Positions 45,967-55,215 of a stretch of 64,000 nt of DNA are shown piece after piece. This DNA is from Halomonas sp. ALS9. GTDB taxonomy: Bacteria; Pseudomonadota; Gammaproteobacteria; Pseudomonadales; Halomonadaceae. The first letter of the stretch is position 1. Each line of letters opens with the position of its first letter. A program made the translations under genes and the position numbers. The notes below the pieces were generated by a model. It saw only the letters and a program-made list of their open reading frames with translations. It made no database searches and was not told where the DNA came from. The stretch spans positions 496,001 to 560,000 of the forward strand of contig NZ_LXRG01000192.1 in NCBI RefSeq assembly GCF_001651035.1. The letters run 5' to 3'.

Positions 45967-48704
45967 ACCAGGTGACCCAAGAACAGTTAACACCAGAGCA
46001 ACAACGACTCAGCGAAAGCTGGAAAGCTTTTCACGTGGGGGCTGGCGCAGCCATTGAATGGATTGAAGAAGTCCGCGATAGCGCACCAAGCCTTGATAGT
46101 GAAGCTGACAACCTTGAGCTGGCTCTCTATCGCTCCCGAAACCTGGCACAGAGTTTGTCAAAAGCGGCAACTACGCCGATGACCGTGGGGTTTTTTGGTC
46201 TCTCACAGGCAGGTAAGTCCTATCTAATTTCAGCCTTAGCGGCGGGGAAAAACGGTAAGTTAGAAACCCGCTATGGCAATTCCCGCCTAGACTTTATTGA
46301 ACATGTAAACCCGGTAGGAGGAGGCAAAGAAGCAACGGGATTAGTCACGCGCTTTAGCCGTGCATCCACCTCTTCAGGCTCCGATGAGTTCCCAGTTGAG
46401 CTCAAGCTGTTTAATGAGGTAGAAGTAGCGAAAGTACTGGCAAATGCCTGGTTCAACGACTTCGACCACGAGCGTGAAGATGTTTATGAAATCGATGAAA
46501 GCAAGATAGCCAGTATCCTATCGCCTCACGAAGGTAAGTTAGGTCAGGAGTCTCAGCTCGGCGTAACGCCGGAAAACGTTGTAGAGCTATGGGACTATCT
46601 ACAAGCAAGCTTTCCGAAGTCAGTCAGCAAGCTCAATGCTAGATACTGGCCCCAAGTGGTCAGACTCGCACCAACGCTCAGTAGCCATCAACGAGCAGAT
46701 CTGTTCTCTATTCTATGGGGCGAGCAACCCGAGCTAACCAACCTCTACCGCCAGCTAGCCCAGACACTCGGCTCCCTAGGGCATGCAACTCGTGTTTTTG
46801 CGCCACTCCGTTGCCTAGTGGTTAATGATGGCGATGGTTTTAGCCAGCGCGACAGCATTATGAATGTCGACATTCTTGAACGTCTAGGAACCGCGCAAGA
46901 CCAGCAGCTTAATATTTGCCCAGCCACAGGTGATGCACTTGGAGCGCCCGTCAACTTGCCAGTAGCTCAGCTTGCAGCACTCACAGCCGAGCTGACGTTT
47001 CCTCTGGTTGAACCCACCCGCGATCCAAGAGTAGAAAAAGTTGACCTTCTAGATTTCCCTGGTTACCGAGGCCGACTGAGCCTGCGTAATATCGGCGAAG
47101 CGGGCAGCCAGGAAGGGCTCTCCCAGCTACTCTTGCGCGGCAAAGTCGCATACCTATTCGAGCGTTACACCGATAGCCAAGAAATGAATGGCCAAGTGGT
47201 ATGCACTAGCTCCGACAAGCAGAGCGATGTGACCAGTGTCGGCCCCGTTCTAACCCGCTGGATAGAAAAAACACAAGGGGCCACGGCGGCAGAGCGTGGT
47301 CAACGTGACCCAGGATTAATCTGGGCGCTCACCATGTTTGATAAGCGTATCTCGGGTGCCTTGCAGCAAACTGAAAGTCAGCTACGCGAAGGGTGGGAAG
47401 GCCTGGTCAAGATGACCATGCTTGAACGCTTTGGAAGCTTTGAATGGATGCAGCAGTGGGCACCCGATAAGGCCTTTGACAATACATTTCTGGTTAGAAA
47501 GCCGCGGCTCCCCGTGCCTTTTTTGGTCAGTAAAGAGGGTTGTGAAATTGCCATCGAAGATGATGCACGTGATGCCTTAACCAGCATGCAAAGAACCTTC
47601 GTTGCTAGCCAAACCGTGCAACGCCACGTAAACCAACCCGCCGACGCTTGGGATGCCATGCTCGCCCTCGATGATGGCGGCATGGCGCGTATTGGAGACT
47701 ACCTAGGACGAATCGCGGGCCTAGAGTACAAGCTAGGACGCATCGAAAGCCAGCTCAAGGATAGCTACCGCACCTTAATCACCGATCGTTTAGCGCGATG
47801 GCATTTTGGCGACACTGGCGGTGAAGTGGCTGAAAAACGCGACATTGCGAGCCGTTTCTGGAAGGAGCTGCAAACGCGCCTGTATTCGATGGGGGAGCTG
47901 CAACACAACCTTGAACTCTCTGACGAGCTAGTGCGTGACCTCTACTTAAGCGACAGTGAAGACAGCCTGTCAATAGAAGCAGGAGGTGATAACAACATAA
48001 CTGCCAATGATGGTGGGTTATATGGCAGCAGTGGCTTCGGACTAGAGAGCGGTTTTGGTGAAATGCCCTTCGGTGATAGCCAGGGGGCGACATCAGACAC
48101 TCCGGCCATCGCTTCGCAAGCCCCCATTCTGCAAAGCGCTGATCACCGCTTTGCCCGAGCTATCTACAACGCATGGGTTGGACATGTACGCGAGCTTCCC
48201 CAGCGTCAGGGGTTACTCAGCATGCTTGGGCTTGATCGTGAACTGGTTAAGCTATTGGCGGATGAGCTCATCACTGCCTCTAGCCGACTCAAAGTACAAG
48301 ACAAATTACACGAAGCATTATTACAGCGCATACAAAGTGGAGCCCGTCGGGATCGGCTAGTAGCGCGTCAGGTACTCGCCGCCCAACTGGTGCTGCGTGA
48401 CTTTATTGCCTGGCTGGGCTTCCACTACGTTCCCGTGGAGCAACGCCCGAACAGCTTCGTTGGCGCCAAAACGCATCTGTTCGGCTACGAGCGCCTCTCT
48501 ATCCCTAAAGGCGACCTCCCCCAATTGCCTGAACAACCGGTCAATCAAGCCATGGTTTATCTTGGGGACTGGTTATCAGGGCTTTGTCTAATGACCCAAG
48601 AGAATGCTGGTCACAGCGGTGGGCGTGAAATCACCATCGAACAAAACGAGCGGCTCGGCGAGGTGTTGGGGCTGTTCTCTGCAAAGGAGAAGGAGCATGC
48701 GTAA
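45963..48704 (+). CDS. srfC: SrfC-family P-loop protein (dynamin/septin-like GTPase)
   Basis: A 913-residue protein of the SrfC / Virul_Fac family. It carries a P-loop GLSQAGKS (residues 79-86), a switch-1-like threonine in GKEATGLVTRF and a G3 motif DLLDFPGYRG (361-370), the pattern of large GTPases. The remainder is mostly helical, with an acidic, Gly/Ser-rich linker (about 660-715) separating a C-terminal helical module. Translational coupling with srfB suggests a complex of an actin-like ATPase and a GTPase at the membrane protein SrfA. Not secreted by any signal that I can see. Confidence 0.9.
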   Translation: MNQVTQEQLTPEQQRLSESWKAFHVGAGAAIEWIEEVRDSAPSLDSEADNLELALYRSRNLAQSLSKAATTPMTVGFFGLSQAGKSYLISALAAGKNGKLETRYGNSRLDFIEHVNPVGGGKEATGLVTRFSRASTSSGSDEFPVELKLFNEVEVAKVLANAWFNDFDHEREDVYEIDESKIASILSPHEGKLGQESQLGVTPENVVELWDYLQASFPKSVSKLNARYWPQVVRLAPTLSSHQRADLFSILWGEQPELTNLYRQLAQTLGSLGHATRVFAPLRCLVVNDGDGFSQRDSIMNVDILERLGTAQDQQLNICPATGDALGAPVNLPVAQLAALTAELTFPLVEPTRDPRVEKVDLLDFPGYRGRLSLRNIGEAGSQEGLSQLLLRGKVAYLFERYTDSQEMNGQVVCTSSDKQSDVTSVGPVLTRWIEKTQGATAAERGQRDPGLIWALTMFDKRISGALQQTESQLREGWEGLVKMTMLERFGSFEWMQQWAPDKAFDNTFLVRKPRLPVPFLVSKEGCEIAIEDDARDALTSMQRTFVASQTVQRHVNQPADAWDAMLALDDGGMARIGDYLGRIAGLEYKLGRIESQLKDSYRTLITDRLARWHFGDTGGEVAEKRDIASRFWKELQTRLYSMGELQHNLELSDELVRDLYLSDSEDSLSIEAGGDNNITANDGGLYGSSGFGLESGFGEMPFGDSQGATSDTPAIASQAPILQSADHRFARAIYNAWVGHVRELPQRQGLLSMLGLDRELVKLLADELITASSRLKVQDKLHEALLQRIQSGARRDRLVARQVLAAQLVLRDFIAWLGFHYVPVEQRPNSFVGAKTHLFGYERLSIPKGDLPQLPEQPVNQAMVYLGDWLSGLCLMTQENAGHSGGREITIEQNERLGEVLGLFSAKEKEHA

Positions 48705-49776
48705 AATCGAGCTCCGCCCACTTTCTACCCCCAAACCAGGTTACGGGCAGCTAGTGATTATTGGTGGCAATGCTACCGGCGCGGGGATGTCCGTAGACAT
48801 TCAGCGCAATCAGGATGAGCACTTCTTACAAGATAATGGCCGATGGGGAAGTCACCCTTTCAAATTTGAACTGCCTGCCCTGCAAACCGATAGCGATGGC
48901 AACCAGACGGCGGTTGTGGACAAGCAGATCGTCGACCCACTGCTGGAAAACCCCCATGCCACCAATATGGCCAGATTTTACGGGCCAGATGGGGCTGAGC
49001 TGGGGAGAGCGCGTATAAAAGTCGCTCGCGACCTGATCTCTTCTGGTGCCAGTGGCAGTACACCATCTTTGGTGGCAGGTGCTGCCTTAAACACTCCACC
49101 TGAGCCGCCCCCCGCTCAACCAATTCCTGAGCCTGCGCTCGTCGAGCCTGAAATAACAGCGGCGCCACCCGAGCCCCCTAAGGAGACGAAAAGTGGTGGT
49201 CGGCGCTGGCTGTGGGTAGCGCTAGCGGCTCTATTGCTACTCATTATCTTGGCCGCTGCCGCATGGTTCGCTTTGTCAATGCGTCACGACGAGCCCAATG
49301 AGAGCGAAGCAATACAAGAAGAGCCTTTACTAGAAGAAGAGCCTTCCGAGCCAGAAGAGGAAGCTGAAAACGAGGCCGCTACGGAAGACAGTAGCCCTCA
49401 GCTCGCTGATCCCGATGCTGGAGAAGACACAGCGTTGTGTTCTTTGCAGCGAATGAATGAGCAAAGCGAACTAGAATTTATCCAAGCCTGCACTGCTGCC
49501 GACAGCGATACGTCAGCAATGATAGACGTGATTGGTGAAGCCCTTGCCAATGAGCACTGCGGCATCGCACGCCGACTCTATGCTAATGAGGCGCTCAACG
49601 GTGATATCGAAGCAGCCATTGGATATGCCCGTCAATTTGATCCTGAGCAACATTCTCCAAGTGCCTGCTTCCCCGAGCCAGACACCGAAACGGCTATTTT
49701 CTGGTACGAGACGGCACAAGGCATTGATGCTGATAATACTGAAGCCAACCAGCGGCTTGAGGCGCTTCAACAATGA
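48697..49776 (+). CDS. Bitopic membrane protein with C-terminal Sel1/TPR-like region
   Basis: A 359-residue protein. The N-terminal ~115 residues form a compact beta-rich domain (YGQLVIIGGNATGAGMSV) of unknown kind. A Pro/Glu-rich linker leads to a membrane helix (171-194), then an acidic stretch (EEEPSEPEEEAENE) and a C-terminal module (280-359) with Sel1/TPR-like helices and cysteines, presumably periplasmic. The ATG lies 8 bp inside srfC with AAGGAG upstream. Same bitopic plan as SrfA and the terminal VWA gene: cytoplasmic domain, helix, periplasmic domain. Confidence 0.75.
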   Translation: MRKIELRPLSTPKPGYGQLVIIGGNATGAGMSVDIQRNQDEHFLQDNGRWGSHPFKFELPALQTDSDGNQTAVVDKQIVDPLLENPHATNMARFYGPDGAELGRARIKVARDLISSGASGSTPSLVAGAALNTPPEPPPAQPIPEPALVEPEITAAPPEPPKETKSGGRRWLWVALAALLLLIILAAAAWFALSMRHDEPNESEAIQEEPLLEEEPSEPEEEAENEAATEDSSPQLADPDAGEDTALCSLQRMNEQSELEFIQACTAADSDTSAMIDVIGEALANEHCGIARRLYANEALNGDIEAAIGYARQFDPEQHSPSACFPEPDTETAIFWYETAQGIDADNTEANQRLEALQQ

Positions 49777-51734
49777 CGTTACGCGCAGCATTACTCACCC
49801 TGACGATAAGTCTGCCTATCGTCACAGCGCCTCTCGTTTTCGCTGACCAACGCCCTTTATTACAAGAGGGCAAAGAAACCCTTTTCCAGCGGATACTGAC
49901 CACACCCGGCTGTCATCTTACTCAGCAAGCTGGTGCAGCTGACGGAGATATTCAGCCTGTTTTTAGCCGCTTTTATGTCTACCAACGCAGCCAAGAAAAC
50001 AACGAAAACTGGCTAGAAGTAGGACCCGACAGCTACGGCGGCACCATCGGTTGGCTGCCCGAGTCCTGTACCGTCGACTGGAAAATGCAGCTTACGCTGT
50101 CATTCACCAGCCCAGCCAATCGTGAGCGCCTAATGTTCTTCGAAGAGCAGGATGGATTGACGAAGATATTGGATGACTTCGAACCCTCCGGCCAAGTGGC
50201 GCCCTTGCGCGCTAAACTGCTCAGAGATGGGGAAGCCCCCGGTATTGTGGCGCAGGAGCCTGAATACTTTGTCGACCTTCACGAGCAGTTTTATTTGCTG
50301 CCGATTCTTGAGGGTGAAGAAATCATGACCGAAGCGGGCTTTATGACGCGCTTACTGCGTGTTGCATCGGTTAGTGAAGCCATTGAAGAAGGACAGCAAG
50401 AGCAGCAGGATCTTTCCGCACAGCTACGCGAGTTTAATGCTGGTGTGGTATTTGTTATCGATTCAACTGCGTCAATGGGCCCTTACATTGAACGAACCCG
50501 AGAAGCCGTTGGGCGCATATATCAACGAATAGAGGATCAAAACTTAACAGACCAAGTAAAATTTGGCTTGGTGTCATACCGCGATAGCATAGAGGCTGCA
50601 CCGGAAGTTGAGTACGTCACTCGTATGTTTGCTGACCCTAATAACGTCGAAAGTGGAAGCGATTTTATGGCCAGTGTCGCCGACCTTAGCGAAGCACAGG
50701 CGTCTACCGTTGGCTGGGAAGAAGATGCTTTTGCTGGCGTTATGCAAGCAGTAGAAGATATCGAGTGGAGCAACTTTGGAGCGCGCTATATCGTATTGAT
50801 CACCGATGCGAGTGCGATTGAGGGAGACAGCGAGCGCTCTTCTACAGGCTTTAATGCGGATCAAGTTCGCTTAGAGGCTGGCCGCCAAGGTATCGCCGTG
50901 TATACGTTACATTTGAAAACACCCGCCGGCGAAAATAACGGCGACCATGCCAGAGCCGAAGCCCAGTACAGCAACCTATCCACTTTCGCGGGAACGGGTA
51001 CCTCCCTGTATTACCCGGTCAATACGGGTGATGTGGAGCTATTTGGTCAGCGAGTTGATGCGTTAGCCTCGGCGATTACCGACCAGGTTCAAGCAGCCTA
51101 CCTAGGTGATGAGGCTATCGGCAGCGCTTTAAATGCAGATGAGCCTGATGATCCAGGCGAACAGCGTCTAGTGAATGATCTTGAGGTGATTGGTCACGCC
51201 ATGCGCCTGGCCTATCTTGGTCAGGTCACCGGTAGCCAAGCTCCTCCGGTGTTCGAAGCATGGATCAGCGATCGCGATCTTATTGCCCAAAATATACCCA
51301 CCACTGAAGTACGTGTGTTGCTGACAAAAGGGCAGCTCAGCGATCTTAGCGACGTCGTTAGTGAGATTCTTAATTCTGCCAATGCCGGCCTTATCTCACC
51401 CACGGATATGTTCGAGCGGCTACGCTCTGTCGCCGCCGCTATGGGCGCTGACCCCAGCCAGTTACAACAAAGTGAAGGGCAGCACCTAGGTGAACTTGGG
51501 TTGCTGGGAGAGTATCTCGAAGACTTGCCCTATCAAAGTGAAGTACTCAATCTCGATGAGGAGACCTGGCTTAGCTGGGATGGCCTTCAGCAGGAGCGCT
51601 TCATCAGGCGCTTGGCAACCAAGCTACGCCATTACCAGCGTTATAACGAAGATGTTGATCGCTGGGTCTCATTAGCGGAAGGCGCTGACCCACGCGACGA
51701 TGTTTACCCCATTCCTATTGAAATGATGCCCTGA
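49773..51734 (+). CDS. Exported VWA-domain protein, PpkA periplasmic-domain-like
   Basis: A 653-residue precursor with a signal peptide (cleavage near VFA, residue 24). An N-terminal SH3-like segment (WLEVGPDSYGGTIGWLPE, 80-97) is followed by a VWA domain with MIDAS motif DSTAS (230-234) at about 220-445, and a helical C-terminal region. The arrangement matches the periplasmic half of PpkA, the T6SS serine/threonine kinase of Pseudomonas, but the kinase and its membrane helix are replaced by a signal peptide. It is followed by TagT- and TagS-like genes, as ppkA is in mirror order. It overlaps the preceding gene by 4 bp. Confidence 0.8.
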   Translation: MTLRAALLTLTISLPIVTAPLVFADQRPLLQEGKETLFQRILTTPGCHLTQQAGAADGDIQPVFSRFYVYQRSQENNENWLEVGPDSYGGTIGWLPESCTVDWKMQLTLSFTSPANRERLMFFEEQDGLTKILDDFEPSGQVAPLRAKLLRDGEAPGIVAQEPEYFVDLHEQFYLLPILEGEEIMTEAGFMTRLLRVASVSEAIEEGQQEQQDLSAQLREFNAGVVFVIDSTASMGPYIERTREAVGRIYQRIEDQNLTDQVKFGLVSYRDSIEAAPEVEYVTRMFADPNNVESGSDFMASVADLSEAQASTVGWEEDAFAGVMQAVEDIEWSNFGARYIVLITDASAIEGDSERSSTGFNADQVRLEAGRQGIAVYTLHLKTPAGENNGDHARAEAQYSNLSTFAGTGTSLYYPVNTGDVELFGQRVDALASAITDQVQAAYLGDEAIGSALNADEPDDPGEQRLVNDLEVIGHAMRLAYLGQVTGSQAPPVFEAWISDRDLIAQNIPTTEVRVLLTKGQLSDLSDVVSEILNSANAGLISPTDMFERLRSVAAAMGADPSQLQQSEGQHLGELGLLGEYLEDLPYQSEVLNLDEETWLSWDGLQQERFIRRLATKLRHYQRYNEDVDRWVSLAEGADPRDDVYPIPIEMMP

Positions 51735-51742
51735 GCGCCACC

Positions 51743-52441
51743 ATGCTAAATTTAACTGAATTACGCGTGGCGCGTGGGAAAGGTAGTGAACGGCATGAAG
51801 TTCATCTCCCTGAGCTAGCACTTGCAGCAGGCCAAGTGGCGGCTATTGTCGGCCCAAGCGGCTGTGGAAAAAGTACGCTACTGGAAGTCCTTGGGCTTTT
51901 GCTGACACCAACTACATTAAGTAGCTTCACGCTTGGTCCACAACAAACAAACGTGGCGGCGTTGCTGCATGCTAGCGACGAATATTCTCTCGCTGAAATC
52001 CGTTCCAGAGATATTGGCTTCCTATTGCAAAGTGGTGGCCTCTTACCGTTCTTGAGCGTACGCGACAATATTGCCCTTCCCCGGCTATTGATGGGGCTCC
52101 CGCAGCAGAGTGAACGTGTTGATCATGCCTGTGCAACGCTCGGCTTAGAGCCACTGCTTGATAAGCGCCCGGGGGCACTCTCCATTGGCGAACGTCAACG
52201 TACTGCTTTTGTACGTGCGATGGCACATGAGCCACGCCTACTCCTCGCCGACGAGCCAACAGCTGCACTTGATCCAACCTCTGGCGAGCGATTATTTGGC
52301 CTTATTGTTTCACTTGTAAAAGAACTCGATATGGCTGCGCTGGTGGTATCCCATGACTATACGCTGGTGGCTCAGTTCAAGCTGCCACGCTTAACCGCCT
52401 CCTTGACGCCGGGAGGTTGTCGCTTTGCCTTCGCACACTAA
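51743..52441 (+). CDS. ABC transporter ATP-binding protein, TagT/LolD-like
   Basis: A 232-residue ATPase with Walker A GPSGCGKS (37-44), Q-loop LLQSGGLLPFLSV, signature LSIGE (146-150, a variant of LSGGQ), Walker B LLLADE (166-171) and switch VSHD. It belongs to the MacB/LolD/FtsE group that works with FtsX-type permeases as a mechanotransducer rather than a classical pump. The partner permease starts inside its 3' end. By position it corresponds to TagT of the Pseudomonas HSI-I cluster. Confidence 0.9.
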   Translation: MLNLTELRVARGKGSERHEVHLPELALAAGQVAAIVGPSGCGKSTLLEVLGLLLTPTTLSSFTLGPQQTNVAALLHASDEYSLAEIRSRDIGFLLQSGGLLPFLSVRDNIALPRLLMGLPQQSERVDHACATLGLEPLLDKRPGALSIGERQRTAFVRAMAHEPRLLLADEPTAALDPTSGERLFGLIVSLVKELDMAALVVSHDYTLVAQFKLPRLTASLTPGGCRFAFAH

Positions 52442-53648
52442 ACGCTTGGTCTTAATTGCTCGCTTAGCCCTTAAGGATCTTTGGCATGACCGCCAAGTTT
52501 CGCTATGCATTGCAGCCGCGTTGGTAGCCGTTATTGCCCCACTGCTGCTCCTTTTTGGCCTAAAGCACGGTGTCATTAGCCAACTACAGAGCGAGCTACT
52601 TGACGATCCACGTAACCTCGAAGTGCGCATGCTCACTAGTGGCAGCTATGACGATAGTTGGCTAAACGATCTTCGTGAACGCCAGGAGGTAGGTTTCGTC
52701 ATTGGGCAAACGCGCTCACTTAACACTCAGGCCGATCTACTCAATGACTCTCAGCGCTTCGTGGAGGGCGCAGAGCTGATCCCTTCCGCACCGGGTGACC
52801 CGCTATTAGCCAGCCTGGGCCGTCACCCCGAAGGCACTGAAGTAATACTTAGCGAACCTGCCGCTAGACGCCTTGAAGTGGCAGAAGGCGATCTATTAAC
52901 GCTCGCTGTCAGCCGTCGGCTCGATGGCCAGCTAGAGCGAGGCCGCCTGGAAGTAGCGGTAGTGGGGGTGCTGGCAGCTGATCGCTTTCCGCGCCCAGCA
53001 GCGTTTGTAGACCTCTCTTTGCTAATCGAGCTTGAGCATTTCCGCGATGGTCATTCGAGCCCAACGCTTGGGGTAGAAAGTGGCTTAACGCGTGGTGATT
53101 ATCCCTTGCGTTACGCTCGCGCGCGTATCTATGCCAAGGATGGGGACGCAGTCCAAGGGTTGGTGAGCTGGCTTGAAGAGCAGCGCATTGACACCTCCAG
53201 TCGCCTGGCTGAAATCGAGAATGTTCGCACTATCAATAAAGTCCTAGAGCTTGTTTTTGGTGTCATCGCCGCGACCGCCCTGGTGGGTTGCATGGCTTCA
53301 ATGAGCGGCGCCTTCTTAGCCAACATTGACCGCAAACGCCGTGAGTATGCAGTGCTGCGCTTGCTCGGCTTCCAACGTTCAGCCATCGCAGCCTTCTTAA
53401 CCGTTCAAGTTGGTGTATTAACGCTACTTGCCTTTGTTGTGGGACTCGGCCTATTTGCGCTAGGTTCCGCCGTCTTTAATCGCGCCTTGGCCACTAGTTA
53501 TATGGCTGCGGGGGTCGTTAGCCACATAACCCTCACCCATGCATTGATCGCTCTGATGCTGACGCTTGGTATCGGTTTACTGGTGGTCGTCGTGGGCGTT
53601 GCCCGGGCCTATGGGATTCAGCCATCGGAGAGTCTACGTGAAGCTTGA
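52425..53648 (+). CDS. FtsX-like ABC permease, TagS-like
   Basis: A 407-residue membrane protein: one N-terminal helix (about 27-45), a large periplasmic domain (50-275), then three C-terminal helices (about 280-395), the classic four-helix MacB/FtsX plan. The TTG start is supported by GGGAGG 8 nt upstream and overlaps the ATPase gene by 17 bp. With the ATPase it would transmit ATP hydrolysis across the inner membrane to periplasmic partners. Equivalent in position to TagS. Confidence 0.88.
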   Translation: MPSHTKRLVLIARLALKDLWHDRQVSLCIAAALVAVIAPLLLLFGLKHGVISQLQSELLDDPRNLEVRMLTSGSYDDSWLNDLRERQEVGFVIGQTRSLNTQADLLNDSQRFVEGAELIPSAPGDPLLASLGRHPEGTEVILSEPAARRLEVAEGDLLTLAVSRRLDGQLERGRLEVAVVGVLAADRFPRPAAFVDLSLLIELEHFRDGHSSPTLGVESGLTRGDYPLRYARARIYAKDGDAVQGLVSWLEEQRIDTSSRLAEIENVRTINKVLELVFGVIAATALVGCMASMSGAFLANIDRKRREYAVLRLLGFQRSAIAAFLTVQVGVLTLLAFVVGLGLFALGSAVFNRALATSYMAAGVVSHITLTHALIALMLTLGIGLLVVVVGVARAYGIQPSESLREA

Positions 53649-55185
53649 ACGCCGTCTTATTGCTCTTATTGCAGGCCTGGGTGTCTCGTTTACAGCTCAC
53701 TCACAACCCGAGTGGGATGAACGACTCTATAACCCTGCTCCCCTTGATGACGATGTCGTACTGCCCATGCCATGCGGTGGCGCGATGACGTTTCGCCAGG
53801 TTCATGTACCAGTCACCAAGCCACTAGATGACTTCCCTGTGCAGGTAGGCCAAGACGGTACGGGGTGGGGATATGTAGAACAGAGTCGCCCGGCTTTTAT
53901 TTCTGGCAGCTTTGCTGATGAGCAAGCGGCGTCCTCACGCCATTACCTTTTAGCCAAGTACGAGTTAACTGAACTTCAGTACGACGCGCTCATGGAAGAT
54001 ACTTGCCCCGAGCCTTCTAATCGAAAACGCTTTCCCAAAATAGAGCTGAGCTGGTTTGATGCCATGCAGTTTAGTGACACTTATAACCTTTGGTTGCGCG
54101 AGAATACTCCTGAATCGCTACCCCAAGAGGACGGTGCGCTTGGTTTCATGCGATTACCTACTGAGACTGAGTGGGAATATGCCGCGCGGGGCGGCCTTGA
54201 AGTCAGCACTGCAGAATATCGTGATTCACGCTACCCCATGCCAGAAGGGATTAACGCTTATGAGTGGTATTCCGGCGCCCAGTCGTCCAACGGTCGACTT
54301 CAACTGGCGGGGCTTTTAGCACCTAATCCGCTGGGTTTTCACGACATGCTTGGTAACGCCAGCGAGATAATGTTTGAACCTTTTCGCCTTAATAAACTTG
54401 ACCGCCAGCACGGCCAGGCAGGTGGTTTTATTGTTCGAGGTGGCAACTACTTAAGCCCACTTGAAGATATCCGCACGGCACTGCGTGGAGAAGAGCCTTA
54501 TTACAGCAACGAAGGACATACGCGTGGTCGTGCCAACAGTATGCGTCTAGCGCTGGTGGCACCGACGTTAACTTCCCGTGAGCGTATTTCTGCAATAGAA
54601 GAGCAGTGGAAAGCCCTAGGGTTAGGTGACGTTGAGGAAGATGGCTCCCCTGGTGCCGCAGTGCAGCTGGCGGCGCTAGCCTCTGAGATAGAAGATAATG
54701 TTTTACAAGAAGAGCTTCAGTCGCTGGAGCGCCAATTACGCGCCAGCAACCAACGCCAGGAAGAAGCACGCAATCAAGCGATTCGCGCAAGCCTCAACCT
54801 GGGCGCCTTCTTATGCACCAAGTTAGAGGACGATGGCGTCTTTTTTGACTTTCTCGCCGAGAACTATCGCGTCAATTGTGAAGGTGATAGCCCCGATGCC
54901 AGCTGCGGCATGCGCGAAGCTCGCTTATCGGAGCAAGAGCAGCGCCTTCAAGGCCTTAGCCGCTATTACGCGAGCAGCTTGGTTGAATCAGCAACTCTCT
55001 ACGGCTCAGAGCCTATTGAGGAGCAAGTACAAGTATTCAGCGAAATCCTTACTCGCAACTCCCAGTTAAGCGGATTAGAGCCCTACCTTCAGACTTACTG
55101 GCAGCATCAGCGCCAGTTTATAGATGACCAGCGCATTAACGCCGAGGCTTGGCTAGAAAGCTGCAAAGCCATGGCAGAACAATAA
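53638..55185 (+). CDS. Exported FGE-sulfatase (SUMF1)-domain protein, TagR-like
   Basis: A 515-residue precursor. The GTG start has GGAG 8 nt upstream and overlaps the permease gene by 11 bp. After a signal peptide (cleavage near AHS, residue 22), residues about 50-320 form a formylglycine-generating-enzyme-like domain: LAKYELTELQYDALM, RLPTETEWEYAARGG, GNASEIMFEP and FIVRGGNYLSPLEDIRTALR. The catalytic cysteine pair of true FGE is not evident, so a sensing or binding role is likely, as for TagR. The C-terminal 190 residues are coiled-coil rich. Confidence 0.85.
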   Translation: MKLERRLIALIAGLGVSFTAHSQPEWDERLYNPAPLDDDVVLPMPCGGAMTFRQVHVPVTKPLDDFPVQVGQDGTGWGYVEQSRPAFISGSFADEQAASSRHYLLAKYELTELQYDALMEDTCPEPSNRKRFPKIELSWFDAMQFSDTYNLWLRENTPESLPQEDGALGFMRLPTETEWEYAARGGLEVSTAEYRDSRYPMPEGINAYEWYSGAQSSNGRLQLAGLLAPNPLGFHDMLGNASEIMFEPFRLNKLDRQHGQAGGFIVRGGNYLSPLEDIRTALRGEEPYYSNEGHTRGRANSMRLALVAPTLTSRERISAIEEQWKALGLGDVEEDGSPGAAVQLAALASEIEDNVLQEELQSLERQLRASNQRQEEARNQAIRASLNLGAFLCTKLEDDGVFFDFLAENYRVNCEGDSPDASCGMREARLSEQEQRLQGLSRYYASSLVESATLYGSEPIEEQVQVFSEILTRNSQLSGLEPYLQTYWQHQRQFIDDQRINAEAWLESCKAMAEQ

Positions 55186-55215
55186 CGACCACTAACTAGC
55201 ACTAGGGAATATCTC

